A model generated the notes under the pieces. The model searched no databases. It worked only from the letters and a program-made list of their open reading frames with translations, and was not told the origin of the DNA. Shown here piece by piece: positions 24,701-31,750 of a stretch of 64,000 nt of DNA. The DNA comes from Bacteroidaceae bacterium (GTDB lineage Bacteria; Bacteroidota; Bacteroidia; Bacteroidales; Bacteroidaceae). Each line of letters starts with the position of its first letter. The first letter of the stretch is position 1. Location: the NCBI GenBank assembly GCA_017464815.1, contig JAFTYI010000046.1:1-64000 (forward strand), read 5' to 3'. Position numbers and translations under genes: made by a program.

Positions 24701-25699
24701 AAGGGAAAGCACAACTACATCAGCGACGAAAACGTGGCAACAGTGACAAGCAGCGAGCCACGGGCTGCAAGTGACAAGGAAGAGACCACCCACGCGGCTG
24801 ACGCCCCGTCAACCACGACAGAAAGCAGCAAGCCGCACCTGTTGGTGGTGGAGGACAACGACGACCTGCGCGACTTCCTAGCCAGCATCCTAGAGAGCGA
24901 GTACGAGGTGACACAGGCGGTGAACGGACGCGAAGGACTGGACAAGGCACGCGCCATGCACCCCGACTTCATCCTCACCGACGTGATGATGCCCGAGATG
25001 GACGGCCTCAGCATGGTGCGCGAAATCAAGCACGATGCCAACACCTCGCACATCCCCATCGTCATCCTGTCAGCCAAAGCCTCCATGGACGACCGCATCG
25101 AGGGGCTCAAACTGGGCGTGAACGACTACATCACCAAGCCCTTCAGCGCCACCTACCTGAAGCAACGCATGGCCAACATCATCAGCAACCAACATTCGAT
25201 GCAACAGAACTATTTGGAGCAAATCAAGCAGAGCACGGCCCGTCCCACCCAAGAGACCGACGAAGCTACGCAACAAAGCGCCCCACAAGAGACTTTGCAG
25301 GAAGAGGATGCACCCGTCATCCGCCTGACAACGACCAACATTGTGGACTCCGACAAGCTGATGATGGAGAAACTGCTGGCCTACATCGACCAACACTTGG
25401 ACGACCCGGAACTGAAAATCGAGGAGCTGGCCTTCGCCGTCTGCCTGGGCCGCACCGTATTCTATAATAAGGTACGCACGCTCGTGGGCATGAGTCCCGT
25501 GGAGCTGCTGCGCCAGATACGCATCCAACGTGCCGAGGACATGGTGGCCAAGTCCAACGAGCCCTATTCACGCATTGCCTATGCCGTAGGCTTCAACGAC
25601 CCCCGCTACTTCGGCAAGTGCTTCAAGGCACAGACGGGCCTCACCCCCTCGGAGTACCGCGAACGCAGCCGGATGAAGCAGAGCGAGAAGGAAGAATAA
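21800..25699 (+). CDS. Hybrid two-component system regulator (HTCS) lacking a HATPase domain
   Basis: 1299 residues. Signal peptide (about 1-22, ending AHS). Periplasmic sensor of beta-propeller repeats (about 28-740; repeats such as NIWIGSKGDGLYRLTPEGRL) and a Y_Y_Y-type domain (about 775-865). Transmembrane helix at about 876-893. DHp/HisKA helix FFSDISHKLRTPLTLISGP with His916. About 45 residues of low-complexity linker. Receiver domain at about 1013-1130 with acidic pair ED, phospho-acceptor Asp1061 (LTDVMMPEMDG), Ser and Lys (VILSAKA, ITKPF). AraC-type DNA-binding domain at about 1200-1290. The kinase catalytic domain expected between HisKA and receiver is absent: no N, G1, F or G2 box. 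The residue after the His is Lys, not the usual acid. It is divergent from the CE8 gene, so pectin is the likely signal. Reading frame intact. Confidence 0.88.
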   Translation: MQKFISTTLAALLVALACHAHSSCQVKTFNLRDGLASNVITGIEQTNDQLMWFTTWSGLASYDGYRFTNYYDMPDGQQRVLTTNRLMELSPSSTGNIWCITYDQNPFLFDRTQGRYVDIMAFVKKHHGVSFHCNGVIPTRGGHTWLLSVNEGYIARIDDRNYQAKEGIRLFRQGEGILQGKAFNWVYEDLDNEEWIITRQGVIRLKDGWTSKEPYLYMTQVGKDIFMATTDGHIARFDKATGQLSPMVVNTPTKPTRVGVLTTMGDKALVATTDRGILIYDVSTKRIRLVELPSEAKAVENSRSLYTDAHGDLWATYGDGTHLLRVMADGHRLYPIADRMPALTQSNQTLFHEDKEGTLWVATDKGFFGYYDQQSDEMCPYPLRTEETQPYIDRWSIDSQGNLWFSNNHNLALIQFKHHGISHQTDASEVRSVLFDSQGRLWTGYRSGKLTVDDKHLGSDGHLHTTPAPFTTHIYCLYEDSRKNIWIGSKGDGLYRLTPEGRLTHYIHNPADPNSICSNQVYDVYEDHQGRIWIGTFEKGISLFTETADGQPRFKNAGSQLTRYPLQDFHKVRRITETADSTIIVSASNGMVVFKDNDEPLEDIKFFAHKHVPDDPASLLTSDVMQTFAASDGTIYVATVGGGLQRMDSKELKPESRQLQLENISHLIRNCGIIFGITEDSMGNIWIGCENSLNMYDVKRDKVWCYGPEYLGDNTRLAEALPTYHAPTDRMVLGTSSGTVHFECKRLQKDSFVPPLVFGGIQFHSEQEGGNTNPQPLMGDSLTIPADRRDLTIYFAALDYQDNHMIRYAYKLDGSDKEWNHLGQERSISWSNLPHGTHRLLVRSTNAYGTWVDNTRTLHLFVQPTFWESWKGQGVQALMLIAVIVLAVCIYRWRTRTEMQHKLDTMKLEFFSDISHKLRTPLTLISGPIAEVLEAGGLNETSQTHLEMVKRNASRMLEMVNKMLTYTKGKHNYISDENVATVTSSEPRAASDKEETTHAADAPSTTTESSKPHLLVVEDNDDLRDFLASILESEYEVTQAVNGREGLDKARAMHPDFILTDVMMPEMDGLSMVREIKHDANTSHIPIVILSAKASMDDRIEGLKLGVNDYITKPFSATYLKQRMANIISNQHSMQQNYLEQIKQSTARPTQETDEATQQSAPQETLQEEDAPVIRLTTTNIVDSDKLMMEKLLAYIDQHLDDPELKIEELAFAVCLGRTVFYNKVRTLVGMSPVELLRQIRIQRAEDMVAKSNEPYSRIAYAVGFNDPRYFGKCFKAQTGLTPSEYRERSRMKQSEKEE
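22530..22598. repeat. Perfect 28-bp inverted repeat inside the HTCS sensor
   Basis: Arms 22530-22557 and 22571-22598, starting TGTCGCCCATGG, are exact complements with a 13-nt loop. The stretch is coding (about residues 244-266, around VVNTPTKPTRVGVLTT). Such perfection in a coding region is unexpected. Confidence 0.9.
22646..22671. repeat. Perfect 26-bp palindrome inside the HTCS sensor
   Basis: TCCACCAAGCGGA directly followed by its complement TCCGCTTGGTGGA, no loop, 47 bases after the 28-bp inverted repeat. Encodes about residues 283-291 (TKRIRLVEL). Confidence 0.9.
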
Positions 25700-25744
25700 T
25701 CAATTTTTTAAGACGCGGACAACATTGTTTGACCACGGAAGGCG

Positions 25745-25795
25745 CGGAGCACACGGATGGCACAGACTTTTTATCTGTGGCATCCGTGTGTTCCG
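25745..25795 (+). repeat. Hairpin after the HTCS gene
   Basis: 22-bp arms with two mismatches or wobbles (left around GCACACGGATGG, right around CATCCGTGTG), loop CTTTTTA, 45 bases past the HTCS stop. It may end the HTCS transcript. The word 'CACGGA..GCACGGA' style is also seen in other spacers (51090-51355), so it may equally be a dispersed repeat. Confidence 0.6.
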
Positions 25796-25885
25796 TGTGT
25801 GTTACCCTTTTCCCTTAATCAAACTCACGTCAAATAAAGCCAAAGTAGTCAAACAAAAAGCATTAACATACCGCCAAATTCTTTA

Positions 25886-25969
25886 TTTCACGACGTGAAA
25901 TGTACATTTCACGACTTGGGATATACATTTCACGACGTGAAATATACATTCCAAGTCATGAAATGAAGA
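25886..25969 (+). repeat. Four 21-nt tandem units of palindromic boxes (array C)
   Basis: Units start at 25886, 25907, 25928 and 25949. Units 1 and 3 hold the perfect palindrome TTTCACGACGTGAAA followed by T[GA]TACA. Unit 2 has TTTCACGACTTGGGA and unit 4 TTCCAAGTCATGAAAT. So two half-words (TTTCACGAC and TCCAAGTC-like) combine in different pairings at an exact 21-bp pitch, two helical turns. No gene lies within 280 bases on either side. It looks like a binding-site array. Confidence 0.8.
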
Positions 25970-26078
25970 ATTGAAACAGATCTGTAGAAGTTCAAAAGGG
26001 GGAGATCGGCAATTATAATAGGCTCATAACAAAAAAAGCAAGGCGCATTTTGGCACTATCCCGTCGAGGCATTTACAC

Positions 26079-26257
26079 GGGTCAGTCCTAAAACCCATTT
26101 GTAAACTATGCCGTCTCTGTCATTCTGAACGCAGTGAAGAATCTGAATACGTCAGCATTATAGTGTTCTGCTTGCGTTTACAGATTCTTCACTACGTTCA
26201 GAATGACAGAGACATCATGTAAACCAATTATATACAACCGACTTTTCGGACTGGCCC
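26079..26257 (+). mobile_element. MITE-like element, family 2, copy 1
   Basis: 179 bp with terminal inverted repeats GGGTCAGTCCTAAAA and (complement) GGGCCAGTCCGAAAA. Inside is the inverted pair TCTCTGTCATTCTGAACG...CGTTCAGAATGACAGAGA. The element at 31524-31692 has the same ends and flanking blocks in reverse orientation but a different core. No coding capacity. Confidence 0.75.
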
Positions 26258-26280
26258 ATTTACACCTTGCAATGTTTCAT

Positions 26281-26318
26281 AAAAAAAGGGCCGCACCGGC
26301 ATTCACCGATGCGACCCC
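26281..26318 (-). terminator. Terminator of the GH3 - module-rich protein operon
   Basis: On the minus strand GGGTCGCATCGG and CCGGTGCGGCCC pair around TGAATG, followed by seven T. It lies 54 bases past the stop of the 732-residue protein gene. Confidence 0.88.
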
Positions 26319-26372
26319 AAAAACATGAGTGATGTATTATTATCCTAATTTGTTCTCAAGCGGAGCAGATGC

Positions 26373-28571
26373 TTACTTGATAACAACCTTCTTACCGTTT
26401 ACAATGTAGATACCCTCGCGGAGCAGGTTGAGGTTATCACCGGCATAGATACCGTCGATGGTGTAAACCTTACCGTCAGCAGGAGCTACAACTTCGATTT
26501 CGTCGATGTCGGCAGCAGCAGCTTCATAAGCCTTAGCACCTTCGCCTTCAGTACCGGGAACCTGGATGAAGTCGAACTTGTTCATGTTACCTACGAAACC
26601 GTTACCACCAGCAGATACACCGTATACGTAAACCTGTACACGACCTTCGGGGATAGCCAACTCTACAGTGTAGTTAGCCTCGGGAGCATCCCAGTTAGCC
26701 CAACCACCAGCACCAGTGATGTCTACAATCTTATCCTCCAAGCGGATGGTGTCACCACTCTCCTGAATGATTTCTACGCGGAAACCAATCTGAGACTGGT
26801 CAGTAGTGTTGTTAGAGCAAGTGAACTGAACGTTGTACTTGCAGTCAACCTTGTTGTATACAGTGTAGATAACCTGACCGTTGCCGTAAGCGTAACCGAT
26901 GTTACCGCCATTCTCCATACGCCATGAAGTGAAGTCACCCAATGAGATGTCGAACGGATTAGTCTCAGTAGTAGGAATAGTGTTCACAACAGGAGCAGAC
27001 TCGAGCTTGCCGATAGCCTCTTCCATAGCGTAGTAAACAGCTGCCAATTCATCTGAAGAGCTGGTTTCATCCACTTCATAGCACATCTCGATAGCAGCCT
27101 CAAGAGCCTTCACCAAAGTCAAGTCGCCACCGATAGAGAAGAAGCCATCAGTACCTTCTTGATACTGAGAATACAGAGTCTCAGCCTTGTTCTTCAACTC
27201 CTCTACTTCGGCATAAGTCTTACCAGTCTGGATTACCATACGCATGTACATACCACGAACGTTCACGTAGTTGTCGAACTTCATAGTCAGGAAGTAAGTC
27301 TGTCCGGCCTTAGCCTCGAACTTGGCCACGTTCTGGTTGCTCCACATCTTGTAAACCTGCCAGTCGCCCGTGTTGGGGTCGAATGACCAAGTAGGAATCA
27401 TCTGAGTGGTGCTGTCGGCAGCATAGATATTGATGTGAGCCTTGGTAGAGAGCTGAGTACCGAAGTAGAACTCGGGATAGATAGTACCGTCAATCACAGT
27501 AGTGAACTTGTAAACCAAGGTCTTGCCATTGGTGTACTCGAATACCATAGGAGCATCGGGATACTCACCACGCTCGTTCTCGCTGATGGCACCACCCAAC
27601 AGGTTGTGGTAGTAAGGCAGAGCGAATACGGCAGAGTCGCCATCGATGAGGGCACCCTGACCATGACGGAGGTCTTCCTCACGAGCAGTTACAGCCTCGA
27701 TACCGGCCTTTACCTTAGAGAGGTCGAGAGTGCTGTAATCGGTAGCGGCACCGTAAGCGGCGTGCAAAGCAGCATAGTCAGCTGCCAAGCTGGCACCAGC
27801 CTCGGTGTTCATAGCGGGGTACATGCGCTGCTGCCAGAGCTTCAAAGTAGCAGTCTGCAGAGTCTGTGCAGCTTCGCCTGAACCAGCGGGCAACAGTTTG
27901 ATTGACTGTACGTACACACCATTGATAGAGCCATCGGGACCCTTCAAATTGTCGATACCCTGGTAGGTACGGCAGAGCCAGAATGAAACGTAGTTCTTAC
28001 CGGCCTCCAACTTCACGGGCACGTAGATGGTTTCCCACTCGCCTGAAGCGAAAGAGTAAGTTGTCTCGGTGATAGCGGGCACATAGTTTGCACTGTCGGG
28101 AGTACCAATAGCAGCCTCAAGAGTGTCAACCTTAGCTTCAACAGAAGAAATCAAGGTCGGGCGAACCATCTGATCCCATGCGGGAGTAGAGGCAGAGTCC
28201 ATACGGGCAGCGAAGTCGAGTTCCTTGTCGGCACCGAAACCAATCATCCAGTTGGTAGTGGTACTGCGAACCTTCACTTCTACACCATACACGCCTTCAG
28301 CAGCAACTTCAGCTTCGAAAGCACCGATGATGGCACGTTGGTCCTGATAACCGATGAGGTTAGCAGCCTGATTGTAGCTACCATAAGCCCAGTTAGCCAA
28401 TGAATCGGCTGTAGTGAAGGCGGGAGCAACAACCATAAGGTCTTCGTTAGCAACGAATTCAGTCACTGACTGACCAGGAGTAACGACAGCGGCCTGTGCC
28501 ACTGCGCTGGCTCCGAAAAGGCTGACTGCGAGGGCAGCGGCCTTCATGGATTGAGTAATCATTCTTTTCAT
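26373..28571 (-). CDS. Secreted protein of three carbohydrate-binding-like modules, no enzyme domain seen
   Basis: 732 residues, family not recognised as a whole. Signal peptide at about 1-27 (ending AQA). Three beta-sandwich regions can be made out (about 45-230, 305-455, 530-670), separated by short helical stretches (about 240-295 and 460-525). The middle module has NTGDWQVYKMWSNQNVAKF, very close to ANTGDWQVYKTYSLD in the pectate lyase, so the two share a module. The tail YTIDGIYAGDNLNLLREGIY ends in GKKVVIK, as in the pectate lyase. Codons are biased like those of tuf (GGT, GTT, AAG), unlike its neighbours, hinting at high expression. It follows the GH3 gene by 69 bases without its own promoter. 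A glycan-binding surface protein is the best guess. Confidence 0.7.
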   Translation of the reverse strand: MKRMITQSMKAAALAVSLFGASAVAQAAVVTPGQSVTEFVANEDLMVVAPAFTTADSLANWAYGSYNQAANLIGYQDQRAIIGAFEAEVAAEGVYGVEVKVRSTTTNWMIGFGADKELDFAARMDSASTPAWDQMVRPTLISSVEAKVDTLEAAIGTPDSANYVPAITETTYSFASGEWETIYVPVKLEAGKNYVSFWLCRTYQGIDNLKGPDGSINGVYVQSIKLLPAGSGEAAQTLQTATLKLWQQRMYPAMNTEAGASLAADYAALHAAYGAATDYSTLDLSKVKAGIEAVTAREEDLRHGQGALIDGDSAVFALPYYHNLLGGAISENERGEYPDAPMVFEYTNGKTLVYKFTTVIDGTIYPEFYFGTQLSTKAHINIYAADSTTQMIPTWSFDPNTGDWQVYKMWSNQNVAKFEAKAGQTYFLTMKFDNYVNVRGMYMRMVIQTGKTYAEVEELKNKAETLYSQYQEGTDGFFSIGGDLTLVKALEAAIEMCYEVDETSSSDELAAVYYAMEEAIGKLESAPVVNTIPTTETNPFDISLGDFTSWRMENGGNIGYAYGNGQVIYTVYNKVDCKYNVQFTCSNNTTDQSQIGFRVEIIQESGDTIRLEDKIVDITGAGGWANWDAPEANYTVELAIPEGRVQVYVYGVSAGGNGFVGNMNKFDFIQVPGTEGEGAKAYEAAAADIDEIEVVAPADGKVYTIDGIYAGDNLNLLREGIYIVNGKKVVIK

Positions 28572-28640
28572 AATACAAATTGTTTTGGTTAGTAAATGAT
28601 TAGTTAATAAATTAATTGATTATTGAATTGATTATGTTTC

Positions 28641-31388
28641 TTACTTGTTGAGGAACTTCTGTCCGGGCGGCACCTTCACCAACACGCCTTTAGGCAGGCT
28701 CCGTTTGTCATCAGCCGAGCCCACCAGTTGGCCGGCCATGTTGTAGACCTTGGCATCACCGCCGCCTGCAAGGATGGCCGAGGGGGCACCGATGGCGGCT
28801 GCCAGGCTCTTATAGGTCTGCTTCACCGTGGCGGCTTGAGCATTGATGCTGCCCTTCAGACGGATGTCGGCTGACGATGCTCCCACAAGGATGTCGACCT
28901 GTCCGGCCTCCACGTCATAGGTGTGGCTGGTGGTGTTGTAGTAGGTCAACTGGTCGTGGCCGAGGCGAAGTGTCACACGCTTGGTTTCACCCGGTTCCAG
29001 ATGGATGCGGTCGAAGCCCTTCAGTTCCTTGATGGGGCGCTCAATCTGGCTGTTGGCATGTACGTAGAGCTGCACCACCTCGTCGCCGGCACGGTTGCCT
29101 GTGTTGGTAACGTCGAAGCTGACGGTGAGCGTGTCGCCCAATCCCAGTGTCTCGCCACTGAGGGAGAGGTTGGCATACTCATAGGTGGTGTACGACAGAC
29201 CGTGACCGAAGGGATAAAGCGGTTGCTTGTCGTAGTACATATAGGTGTAGTTGTTCTTGCGGATGTCGTACTGCATCAGGTTCTTGGGCAGGTCGCTGAG
29301 GGCGGCGTACCACGTGGAGGTGAGCTTGCCCGAGGGGTTGTAGTCGCCATAGAGCACGTCGGCAATGGCGTGTCCCTGTGCCTGTCCGCCGTACCATGCC
29401 TCCACGATGGCAGGCAGGTGCTCGTCGGCCCAGTTGATGGTCATCGATGAGCAGGTCTGCATCACCAGCACCACATTGGGGTTGACGCTGTAGACGGCCT
29501 CCATCAGCTTCTGCTGGTCACCGGGAAGGTCGAGCGACTCGCGGTCGTTGCTCTCGTCGCTGGTGCTGAGGTCGGTGCCCATGCAGAGGACTACGACGTC
29601 GGCCTTGGCGGCAAACTTCTTGGCTGTCTCCAGGTCGGTGGCCTTGCTGTCCACCATGTTGCAACCTTGCACATAGTAGAGGGGGCCGTCCAGCTGGAGG
29701 GGATTCTCCTCACCGGGATTGTCGAAGCGGAACCAGTCCATGTTGGCACCATAATTCTGGTTGGAGAAACGGAAGGTGAAGTAGACCTTGTGCTTGCCCT
29801 TGAAGATGGCGGGGTCCACCTCGAAGCTGGTCTCCTTGTAGCTACTCCAGCTTCCTGTGGGAGGAATGGAGATTTGCACGTCGGGGGTTGTCTTGCGGGT
29901 GTCGAGCGAGATGTCCAGCAATGTGGGGTTGTTGTTCTGTGCTCCGGTGTAGAGGGTCAGGCGGCTCTTGCCTTCGCCAAAGTCCAGTTCGTCGAATGCC
30001 ACCCAGTCGCCGTTGTGAATGTAGCCCAAGTTACCGCTGGAGCCGTTGGCCTCCTTCACCAGGTGGTTGCCGCCACCGGTGTGGCTCAGTTCGGTGCAGT
30101 CCTCAAACTCCACACGGCCGTCGCTGGCGCTCACGCCCATCTTGGCAGCAATGCCTTCGAGCGGGGTGCTGAGGTCGATGGGTGAACCGCTGTAACCGCC
30201 CAAGGTAACAGTCTGGGCCATGGGACCGATGACGCACACGGTCTTGTCGGTGGTCAGGGGCAGGAAGTTATCCTTATTCTTGAGCAACACGATAGCCTCC
30301 TGTGCAGCACGATAGGCCAAACAGCGGTGTGCCTGACAGTCGAGCAGTGTGTCAGAAATGTTCTTCCAAGGCACCAACGAGGCACCGTCGAACTCACCTA
30401 CTGAAAAGCGGGCTTCGAGCACACGCACCAGGGCAGTATCCAACTGGGCTTCGGTGAGCAGTCCCTTCTGGATGGCCTCCTTGCAGAACTGCTGGAAGGT
30501 GTCGCCACAGTTGAGGTCTTCGCCGTTCTTCATGCTGACGGCCGATGCCTCGGCACTGGTGGCCACGTATTTGTGGTTCTGATAGACATTGTCCACGGCA
30601 CCACAGTCGCTCACTACAAAGCCGTCGAATCCCCATTCGCCGCGCAGGATTTCCTGAAGCAGTTCATGGTTGGCTCCGCAGGGGATGCCGTTCAGGGCAT
30701 TGTAGGCTGACATCACCGAGCGCACGCCGCCCTCCTTCACTGCCATCTCGAAGGCAGGCAGGTAGTATTCGCGCAAGCTACGCTCGTCCACATCGCTGGA
30801 GGTGTGGTGGCGTCCGCCCTCGTAGTTGTTGGCGGCAAAGTGCTTGGCTGTGGCAATGGTCTTGTAGTACTTGGGGTCGTCGCCCTGCATGGCTTTGATG
30901 TATTCCACGGCAATGCGTCCCTGAAGGTAGGGGTCTTCGCCGTAGTTTTCCTCGTCGCGTCCCCAACGCGGGTCGCGGCTCATGTTGATGGTGGGACACC
31001 AATAGATGAGTCCTTTCTTGTGTACATTATTATATATGCGCGCCTCGTCGCTGGTGACAGTGGCACACTGGCGGATGAGGTCGAGATTCCACGTTGCACT
31101 CATGGCCTTCGAAACGGGGAACGAAGTGGCCAAGCCGGAGCGGGCCACACCGTGGATGGCTTCGTTCCAGTAGTTGTAGCCGGCCAAACCCAAGCGGGCG
31201 ATGGAGGGAGTCTGATGGCCCACCTGGGCAATCTTCTCGTCCAACGTCATCAGGCTCACCATGTGCTTGGCACGCTCATGGTGGCTGAGGGTGGCATCCT
31301 TGTAGCTCTGCCCCATCATCGGGAGAAGGAGCATCACCAGCAAGGAGCAGGCAAGTGAGATTCTCTTTGTCATAATCTTGTTATTCAC
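28641..31388 (-). CDS. Secreted GH3 glycosidase (beta-xylosidase/beta-glucosidase type) with inserted CBM6-like module
   Basis: 915 residues. Signal peptide at about 1-27. GH3 N-terminal TIM-like domain (about 35-340) with RDPRWGRDEENYGEDPYL (substrate pocket region) and the nucleophile Asp in GFVVSDCGAV (about 262). GH3 C-terminal domain (about 365-430 and 575-735, with VVLCMGTDLSTSDESNDR), interrupted by a CBM6/35-like module (about 435-570, YIHNGDWVAFDELDFG). Fibronectin III-like domain (about 775-850) and a tail YNMAGQLVGSADDKRSLPKG. The overall pattern is closest to plant-type and Prevotella xylosidases, but the exact sugar cannot be told. It leads an operon with the 732-residue protein. 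The promoter carries the shared box. Confidence 0.88.
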   Translation of the reverse strand: MNNKIMTKRISLACSLLVMLLLPMMGQSYKDATLSHHERAKHMVSLMTLDEKIAQVGHQTPSIARLGLAGYNYWNEAIHGVARSGLATSFPVSKAMSATWNLDLIRQCATVTSDEARIYNNVHKKGLIYWCPTINMSRDPRWGRDEENYGEDPYLQGRIAVEYIKAMQGDDPKYYKTIATAKHFAANNYEGGRHHTSSDVDERSLREYYLPAFEMAVKEGGVRSVMSAYNALNGIPCGANHELLQEILRGEWGFDGFVVSDCGAVDNVYQNHKYVATSAEASAVSMKNGEDLNCGDTFQQFCKEAIQKGLLTEAQLDTALVRVLEARFSVGEFDGASLVPWKNISDTLLDCQAHRCLAYRAAQEAIVLLKNKDNFLPLTTDKTVCVIGPMAQTVTLGGYSGSPIDLSTPLEGIAAKMGVSASDGRVEFEDCTELSHTGGGNHLVKEANGSSGNLGYIHNGDWVAFDELDFGEGKSRLTLYTGAQNNNPTLLDISLDTRKTTPDVQISIPPTGSWSSYKETSFEVDPAIFKGKHKVYFTFRFSNQNYGANMDWFRFDNPGEENPLQLDGPLYYVQGCNMVDSKATDLETAKKFAAKADVVVLCMGTDLSTSDESNDRESLDLPGDQQKLMEAVYSVNPNVVLVMQTCSSMTINWADEHLPAIVEAWYGGQAQGHAIADVLYGDYNPSGKLTSTWYAALSDLPKNLMQYDIRKNNYTYMYYDKQPLYPFGHGLSYTTYEYANLSLSGETLGLGDTLTVSFDVTNTGNRAGDEVVQLYVHANSQIERPIKELKGFDRIHLEPGETKRVTLRLGHDQLTYYNTTSHTYDVEAGQVDILVGASSADIRLKGSINAQAATVKQTYKSLAAAIGAPSAILAGGGDAKVYNMAGQLVGSADDKRSLPKGVLVKVPPGQKFLNK

Positions 31389-31432
31389 GTCTTTCAGTCT
31401 GTTAGCTTTATGTCAGTTTTTTATCTCGGTGG

Positions 31433-31475
31433 CAAAAGTATAGCTAAAAAACCACCCCAATGGGCAAATTTTGCC
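31433..31475 (-). promoter_or_regulatory. GH3 promoter with shared upstream box
   Basis: The -7 box is TACTTTTG on the minus strand (31433-31440). After 19 bases, ATGGGCAAATTTTGCC (31460-31475) occupies the place held by ATGTAGAATAATTGCC and ATGTGGAATATCTGAC at the CE8 and pectate lyase promoters. Confidence 0.55.
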
Positions 31476-31523
31476 ACTATAGGGGGAGAATTTGTTAATT
31501 GCCATTTTTTGAGGGAGTTAAAG

Positions 31524-31692
31524 GGGGTAGTCCGAAAAGTCGGTTGTATATAATTGGTTTACATGATGTCTCTGTCATTCTATATTTGCAGAAAAAACGA
31601 AGATAGCGAATTTTTCGCTATCTTCGTTTTTTCTGCAAATATAGAATGACACAGAGACGGAATAATTTGCAACTGGATTTTTGGACTGTCCC
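31524..31692 (-). mobile_element. MITE-like element, family 2, copy 2, with 42-bp hairpin core
   Basis: Ends match family 2 (GGGGTAGTCCGAAAA and complement of GGGACAGTCCAAAAA). The block AGTCGGTTGTATATAATTGG is the same as in copy 1 reversed. The core (31568-31609 with 31615-31658) is a 42-bp inverted repeat with one small flaw (2-nt insertion) and a 5-nt loop; its inner part (TATTTGCAGAAAAAACGAAG) is not in copy 1. It lies between the SusD stop and the GH3 promoter and would block read-through. Confidence 0.75.
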
Positions 31693-31750
31693 AGTTAAAG
31701 GAGTTATCGGCTCAGGCCTTTTATATTTTAGGCACGCTTTCTAAAGGACA

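Noticed and set aside
24720..24840. Frameshift or sequencing gap explaining the missing HATPase of the HTCS
   Set aside because: The frame is open throughout and the linker is a smooth low-complexity run; no HATPase motif is seen in the other frames nearby. An in-frame deletion remains possible and is covered in the findings.
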